A stretch of DNA of 64,000 nucleotides from the NCBI RefSeq assembly GCF_028583425.1, contig NC_072801.1, positions 59,845,766 through 59,909,765 of the forward strand. The letters run 5' to 3'. Under the pieces are notes generated by a model. The model was not told where the DNA came from. It made no database searches and saw only the letters and a program-made list of their open reading frames with translations. This DNA is from Eublepharis macularius. Its lineage: Eukaryota > Chordata > Lepidosauria > Squamata > Eublepharidae. Position numbers and translations under genes: made by a program. Shown here piece by piece: positions 59,797 to 64,000 of the stretch (position 1 is its first letter; each line of letters begins with the position of its first letter).

Positions 59797-62592
59797 AGGA
59801 ATGGTAAATGGGAATTGGCATTCTCTGAGTGCATCCAAATGATTTGGATGGAATCAATATCTAGAGAAGGTATAATTAGTACAAAGTCTCCACATTTCTC
59901 GTTCTTTATGAAAGAGAAACACAAGGAATAGATTTGGCACAAAATATGATAACTTCTACAATTACAATTTAAAAAATTAATCCCATTGTTTTCAAACCTG
60001 GTTTTCCTTAAAGCTGTGTTTAGGAAGAGTCTTTAAAGATGAGTGTTCATATCAAACCATGTGACAACACCAAAGCACCAAAACTACTGCACCATGTGGG
60101 AGGTTGTCTTCCTACTAAACGGGTCTCTCCCAGGTGTTGCACCAATATAGATAAAAGCACATGACAATAATCAATACTGAGCAATACTAGGCCAAATTCT
60201 TGATGAACTTTTAAACTTTGCATGAACTGTCTGTGTGTTTTTTTTTTCTATGTGTTAGGCAATTCTAACAGGTGTACTTTCATCCTTTGACAGTCAATTA
60301 AAATAGTGGACTCTATCGAGATTAATGTTCCTCTATCAGAGATTCAACCAACGATGATCTCTCAACTTAACTTTTCCTGACACTTCTCAGAGATTTATAG
60401 TTTTGTTTATAAGTTTGAGTATGGCGTAATTTTTTACTAATTGGAAGGTTGTACAATAGAAACTATGAATATTCAGTGAAGCATCAGACCAATCATTGTT
60501 TGTTTGTGCTATCATGTGAATAGACCTTAAATATGGTGAGGTATAAAATTGCAAACACAGATAGAATGGTAGAGCTCTGATGGCAAAGTAGAAGCTTAGT
60601 TTCAGACATGGGCAAAAGCTCGTTACACAGGTGTGCAGAAAAGTACAGCTTTGTAAATCAACTAAACAAAAAAGAAGAAACTGGGGGGTGAGGGGTGGGA
60701 TTCAAGCTTCAGTGACATCCAAATCTGCTCCATGAAGCCCAGAATGTAAAAAGCAGCTGAGAGTCAGATAAAGGAGAAAAAGTAGTGGGGGGAGAGATCA
60801 ACCTGCCTCGGAGCTTCCAGAATCCCGGAGGAGGAGATTTGGTGAAGCCGATAACAGCCCTCCAGTGATTTCTTGAACGCCTGCACATTGTGTAGCAAAC
60901 TATCCATACTTTTTAAATAATTGATTTAAGTTACCGCCACTACTTTTTCTTGTGCCATAACCCAATGATTTCTTAATTCTGCATGACCTGAGATTTCAGA
61001 GGCTGAGTTCCCTTCCGTATTTTCCTGGGATGTATGAAGGAATAATTATGCATAAGATTATAGGGTGAATCAATTCATATATAGTATTAAATTGTAAGAT
61101 GGAACTTAATGTCTTTCTAGAAATATGGAAGACACTTCTTTAAAACTCATTCATTTGGAAATATGTTTCTTGATATTACATGATACCCCTGCCCTTCTTG
61201 TTTTAATTCCGAAGCATTTTGAATTCCAGCCTCTCACCAGGTAATATCTGGATTCCTTTGTGGGAAAAGTATGCCAGTCAGAGCCCCGATCCAGAGGCAA
61301 CAATCCGGGAAGCCGAATGTCATCAGGCAAGTGCATTGCAGGGAAAACAGGAGCGAGGGGACAGTCCTTCTGATTCTGCCATCCTTAGGGTGGGGGCAGA
61401 AGTTCTCCCTGAATGGTAACTATAGAGACCAGGAGAATATTGCAGCTCTGCATGTCAGTGGAAGCAGAAGTCCTAAAGAGGCTGGCTACAGAGGGTGGAT
61501 CCTCTTGGACTTCTGTTTCTCCTATAGAAGAAGCATCCCTGCTGAACTCCCTCCCCAGGCACTGTCTCCTGATCTCCCAAACCACAACTAGCAACCTTAG
61601 CTCTACCATGGCCTCTACTCAGATGGCCCAGACTTAGCCAATCTCAAAAGCTAAGTTGGGACAGCTCTGGTTTGAACTAGGATGGGAAATTATCAAGTAT
61701 ATCTAGAGTTTCTACCCAGAGGCATGTACTAGCAAACCCCTCTGAACATCTCTTTCCTTGAAAACCCTGCAAGGTCACCATAAGTCAGTTGTGGCCAGGG
61801 CCGGTGCCACTATTGAGGTGGTGAGGCGGGCGCCACGGGCACTGGAGTGCCAGAGGGGGTGCCGGGGGTGGAGGTGCATGCCATGCAGCTGGTGTGCCTG
61901 GCCCACAGATGCTGCAGCCAGCCAGCCTTGTGCTGCTGCTGACGCCAACGCCGACGCCACATGCCCCCGGCCAGGTGCAGCAGCTGCAGGCCAGGCACGG
62001 CAGGCGTCTGGGGTGGTGTGCGGAGTGCGGGCAGCTGCCATGCTCCATCCCAGCCACCCGGCAGCCAATGGGGCCGGCTTGCTGCATGATGATGTCATCA
62101 CGCGGTGATGTCATCACGCAATCCGGGGGAGCACGTGCACGCGTGCATGTGCATGTAGGGGTGGCCACAAGTGCCAGAAACCCTGGCGCTGCCCCTGATT
62201 ATGGCTTGATAGCAAAAAAAATGTTCTACCACATGTAAGATGGTAATAATAATAATACACTGGTAAAAAAAATTTTAAAGTCAAAATTCGGCAACAAGGA
62301 AGATCTAATTCTACTGCTAATAAATCCCATTCATGATCTAACCTCACATTAGATGAGTATAGAACTCTACCTTTCTCTTCTTTTGCACTTATAGCTTCTG
62401 GGACGTATTGGGACCGCGGAAGAGGCAGCCTTGGGTGTCCTGTACCTGGCTGCTGATGGAACTTTCTGTACTGGTTTCAACCTTGTGATCAGTGGTGGAG
62501 CGGAAGTTGGCTTTGGGACAAAGGAAGTGATGGATCCTCAGCCTGGCAAAAGTGTGCGTGGGAGCTTTCAAGGTCCCACTAGGAAGCTTTAA
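52061..62592 (+). CDS. HSD17B14: HSD17B14-like short-chain dehydrogenase, copy C (complete, 9 exons)
   Basis: Exons: 52061-52148, 53987-54031, 55184-55284, 56225-56291, 58227-58315, 58701-58805, 59558-59625, 61230-61326, 62395-62592 (858 nt, 285 residues, stop TAA). Only intron 8 departs from GT-AG, with a GC donor (CAG|GCAAGT). The product starts [17 protein letters not shown] and has the TGGTGGIG cofactor loop. Asn121, Ser148, Tyr161 (SYASSK) and Lys165 are kept. Oddities: beta-2 ends FCSQA, so Arg41 of A and B is Gln; NNAG (96-99) reads NTAA; residue 101 is Gly, Val in A and B; the substrate loop reads SPGNIWIP. Same enzyme family as A and B, so probably a NAD(P)-dependent oxidoreductase, but the motif changes make its cofactor choice and activity less certain. 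Introns 1, 4, 7 and 8 carry insertions absent from B. The open frame and clean splice sites argue for a working gene. Confidence 0.9.
52359..52760. mobile_element. 402-bp GC-rich hAT-type MITE in intron 1 of copy C
   Basis: Flanked by TTGGAACC at 52351-52358 and 52761-52768 (8 bp). Copy B has a single TGGAACC here. The beginning GCAGTGCCAGGGTTTTTGGCAC is the inverse of the end of the 61796 element, so the two are opposite-orientation relatives. The ORFs of up to 224 residues through it are spurious products of its GC content. Confidence 0.82.
53405..53895 (-). mobile_element. Probable Penelope-like retroelement fragment in intron 1 of copy C
   Basis: Replaces the middle of the intron 1 sequence seen in B. 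No protein domain. The call rests on the hammerhead-like motif at 53663-53702 on the minus strand, a known feature of Penelope-like elements. Limits are approximate. Confidence 0.4.
53663..53702 (-). ncRNA. Degenerate hammerhead-ribozyme-like motif
   Basis: On the minus strand GACCA pairs with UGGUC as a stem I. Between them are CUAAGGA (core CUGAUGA with changes), an AGGCC-UUAG-GGCC stem-loop II, then AAAA (core GAAA) and a short CGCUUA stem III region. Architecture fits the minimal type I hammerheads of Penelope-like elements. Core changes make activity unlikely. Confidence 0.45.
56562..57662. mobile_element. hAT-like element in intron 4 of copy C
   Basis: Ends TAGGGGTTTGCGCTTCGGG and TGGGAAACCCAAATA form imperfect inverted repeats. 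Flanks GTTAATAC and GTTACTAC match at seven of eight positions. The interior is GC-rich, with a 'ggtggtggcagcag'-like low-complexity stretch that gives long ORFs on both strands and a share of the CAGCTGGCAGG module. No transposase recognised. Confidence 0.8.
59749..59791. repeat. (GA)n microsatellite in intron 7 of copy C
   Basis: About 21 AG/GA units, an expansion of the short tract at the same place in copy A. Confidence 0.95.
60141..60627. mobile_element. Unclassified ~490-bp insertion in intron 7 of copy C
   Basis: Splits the sequence that reads CCCAGGTGTGCAG in A. Both sides carry CAGGTGT(T)GCA, suggesting a target duplication of about 10 bp. AT-rich, with a T-run near 60238. No family recognised. 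Confidence 0.5.
61606..62221 (+). mobile_element. 5S-rRNA-derived SINE of copy C, split by a hAT MITE
   Basis: CCAATCTCAAAAGCTAAG and GATGGGAAATTATC identify the 5S-like part. The tail resumes after the MITE as ATGGCTTGATAGC plus poly-A. Orthologous to the SINEs in A and B. Confidence 0.75.
61796..62197. mobile_element. 402-bp GC-rich hAT-type MITE in intron 8 of copy C
   Basis: Ends CAGGGCCGGTGCC and GGCGCTGCCCCTG. Flanks GTTGTGGC and ATTATGGC are an eroded 8-bp duplication (six of eight). Same length as, and opposite in orientation to, the 52359 element. Contains two 'tgatgtcatcacgc' repeats near 62090-62119. Confidence 0.82.
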
Positions 62593-63105
62593 AGCTGTAA
62601 AGAGGGTGGGGATAAGAGCTAACAGTCCAGCTGTCATTTATTCAAAGTCATCCATCCAAGAAGAATTGCTTCAAAGAGTTGTTGCATCATGAAGCTGTAG
62701 CAAAAGGGGATAAAATGTGAGAAACTCGTGAGTCAGTGTGTGGACAGGTTCGTGTCAGACTAGAAAGGTCCAGAATGAAAGACAGCAATACCATCAGCAA
62801 GTGGATTGAGTGGAAGGCAAGTGAACAGGGAGAAATACACTTGCTGTTCAAGTGTCATTCGTCACTTGTAGCTTGGCCCTCAGACTCTGATATTGTAAGC
62901 AGGTGCTGAGCCTTGGAATGTCCCTTCTGTAATTAGGCTTCAGTTTGTCAGATGCATGCGCCCAAGGAGAACAAGACCATGAAATGGTTGAACTTCGTTA
63001 AATGCTTCCTGTCGATGTTTTCTGTTGAATTCCTTTGACTATCAACTGTGTGTGTTCTTATCCCAAATCCCATCATACAATAAAGAAAAGAAGTGCTATA
63101 AATAT
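62593..63105 (+). promoter_or_regulatory. 3'UTR and polyadenylation signal of copy C
   Basis: AATAAA at 63079-63084. The middle differs from A and B: about 62797-62883 is a truncated copy of the palindromic MITE replacing the usual sequence. Confidence 0.75.
62797..62883. mobile_element. Truncated palindromic MITE in the copy C 3'UTR
   Basis: Matches one arm and the loop of the 4909 and 63671 elements (AGCAAGTGGATTGAGTGGA to TAGCTTGGCCCTCA). The other arm is missing, together with the 3'UTR bases that B has here. Confidence 0.8.
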
Positions 63106-63509
63106 GCTGTCGCTGTTTGACTTTGATGCTTAGCCATGCATTCTCATCAAAAACTACCCTCCATAGCTGAGCTGGGAAGGTGTGGAACAATCTATCAAGA
63201 ACGCTGAAAGAATGAAAGTTCTTTTTTTAAAAAAATGGAGATCAAAGTAGAAGAGCTTGCAAACATAGGATGGAGGGTAAATGTACTTTGCTTGCTTGCC
63301 CATTTTGAAGGTGTTTCTGAGTTTTGGGGTGAGGATTGCATGGAAAATATTAAGTTGGGATGAGTAACCCTACAAATGAAGAGATGGCACAACAAGCCTG
63401 TGATGTAATTGCGCAATTCATTCTAATTCCATAATTAGAATATCAATTCTCTCTTCTTCCAATTCAAGAATGTCCAAGTTTATCAAAATCTTTCTCTAGA
63501 AGACTTAGA
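63106..63509 (+). repeat. Duplicated 3' flank (copy C side)
   Basis: No gene. Collinear with 37891-38280 of the B unit. Confidence 0.75.
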
Positions 63510-63905
63510 GGTGCAAGCACCAAGTCATTACTGACCCATGGGGGGACGTCGCATCACGTTTTCTTGGCAGACTTTTTATGGGGTGGTTTGCCGTTGCCTT
63601 CCCCAGTCATCTACACTTAACCCCCAGGAACATGGGTACTCATTTTACCAACCTCAAAAAGATGGAAGGCTGAGGGCCAAGCTACACATGACGAATGACA
63701 CTTGAACAGCAAGTGTATTTCTCCCTGTTCACTTGCCCTCCACTCAATCCACTTGCTGTTCAAGTGTCATTCGTCATGTGTAGCTTGGCCCTGAGTCAAC
63801 CCTGAGCCAGCTACCCGAACCCGGCTTCCACCAGGATCAAATTCAGGTTGTGAGTAGAGCTTGGGATGCAGTACTGCAGCTTACCACTCTGCGCCATGGG
63901 GCTCT
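63510..63905 (-). mobile_element. tRNA-derived SINE (minus) with a nested MITE
   Basis: Read on the minus strand it begins GAGCCCCATGGCGCAGAGTG (A-box) and has TTTGATCCTGG (B-box), followed by a long body ending near 63515. The B flank lacks it. A squamate-type SINE. Confidence 0.8.
63671..63795. mobile_element. Palindromic MITE nested in the SINE
   Basis: Full-length hairpin from TGAGGGCCAAGCTACACATG to its inverse; same family as 4909-5032 with the loop in the other orientation. Confidence 0.85.
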
Positions 63906-64000
63906 TTCGAATATGAGACCCCTTTTTAATCTCAACAAATATCCTAGACCTCCCATATGATAGCAGTAGACAGTTCTATTACTATCCACTGATTGGAAAA

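Noticed and set aside
63840-63905. tRNA gene on the minus strand
   Set aside because: A- and B-box-like sequences are the head of a SINE; no cloverleaf could be drawn and the SINE body follows.

Overview
The window is vertebrate nuclear DNA, most likely from a squamate reptile. The genes are intron-rich. The repeats are the mix usual for lizards: tRNA-derived SINEs, a 5S-rRNA-derived SINE, reptile-type L1 pieces, many hAT-like and palindromic MITEs, a Helitron remnant and solo LTRs. The species cannot be named from sequence alone; the order-level call is an inference from repeat types.

One gene family is present. Three head-to-tail copies, all on the + strand, encode a classical short-chain dehydrogenase/reductase closest to 17-beta-hydroxysteroid dehydrogenase 14 (HSD17B14). 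Copy A (1086-10009) lacks only exon 1, which lies upstream of the window. Copies B (27046-37441) and C (52061-62592) are complete nine-exon genes encoding 285 residues each. Exon lengths match one for one, every reading frame is open, and all junctions are GT-AG except two GC-AG donors after exon 8. Between the genes lie two broken relatives: psi-1 (exon 2 at 17928-17971 plus a 3'UTR tail) and psi-2 (exon 2 at 44877-44921, exon 9 at 46823-47010, 3'UTR tail). The order is A, psi-1, B, psi-2, C, so a 'pseudogene + gene' unit of about 27 kb was duplicated.

Region by region: 1-10475 is copy A, with a solo LTR in intron 5 and a hAT-like element in intron 6. 10476-17300 is the downstream flank, holding another hAT element, a palindromic MITE and a Helitron helicase remnant. 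17300-27045 holds psi-1, an L1 3' fragment, two solo LTRs and the copy B promoter. 27046-37871 is copy B, with nested SINE/hAT insertions in intron 1 and a 936-bp inverted repeat in intron 8. 37872-44460 is the paralogous flank, an unclassified GC-rich block, and an L1 ORF1 fragment split by a solo LTR. 44460-52060 holds psi-2 and the copy C promoter. 52061-63084 is copy C, carrying four large unit-specific insertions. The end is flank with a SINE and a nested MITE.

The paralogs probably act as NAD(P)-dependent hydroxysteroid or related alcohol/ketone oxidoreductases. The catalytic Asn-Ser-Tyr-Lys set is kept in all three. The cofactor-selecting end of beta-strand 2, the NNAG motif, the substrate loop and the C-terminus differ between copies and from the human enzyme as I recall it, which suggests functional divergence. 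Intron 5 of B and C is almost identical while the exons on both sides differ by roughly a tenth, pointing to patchy homogenisation within the array.
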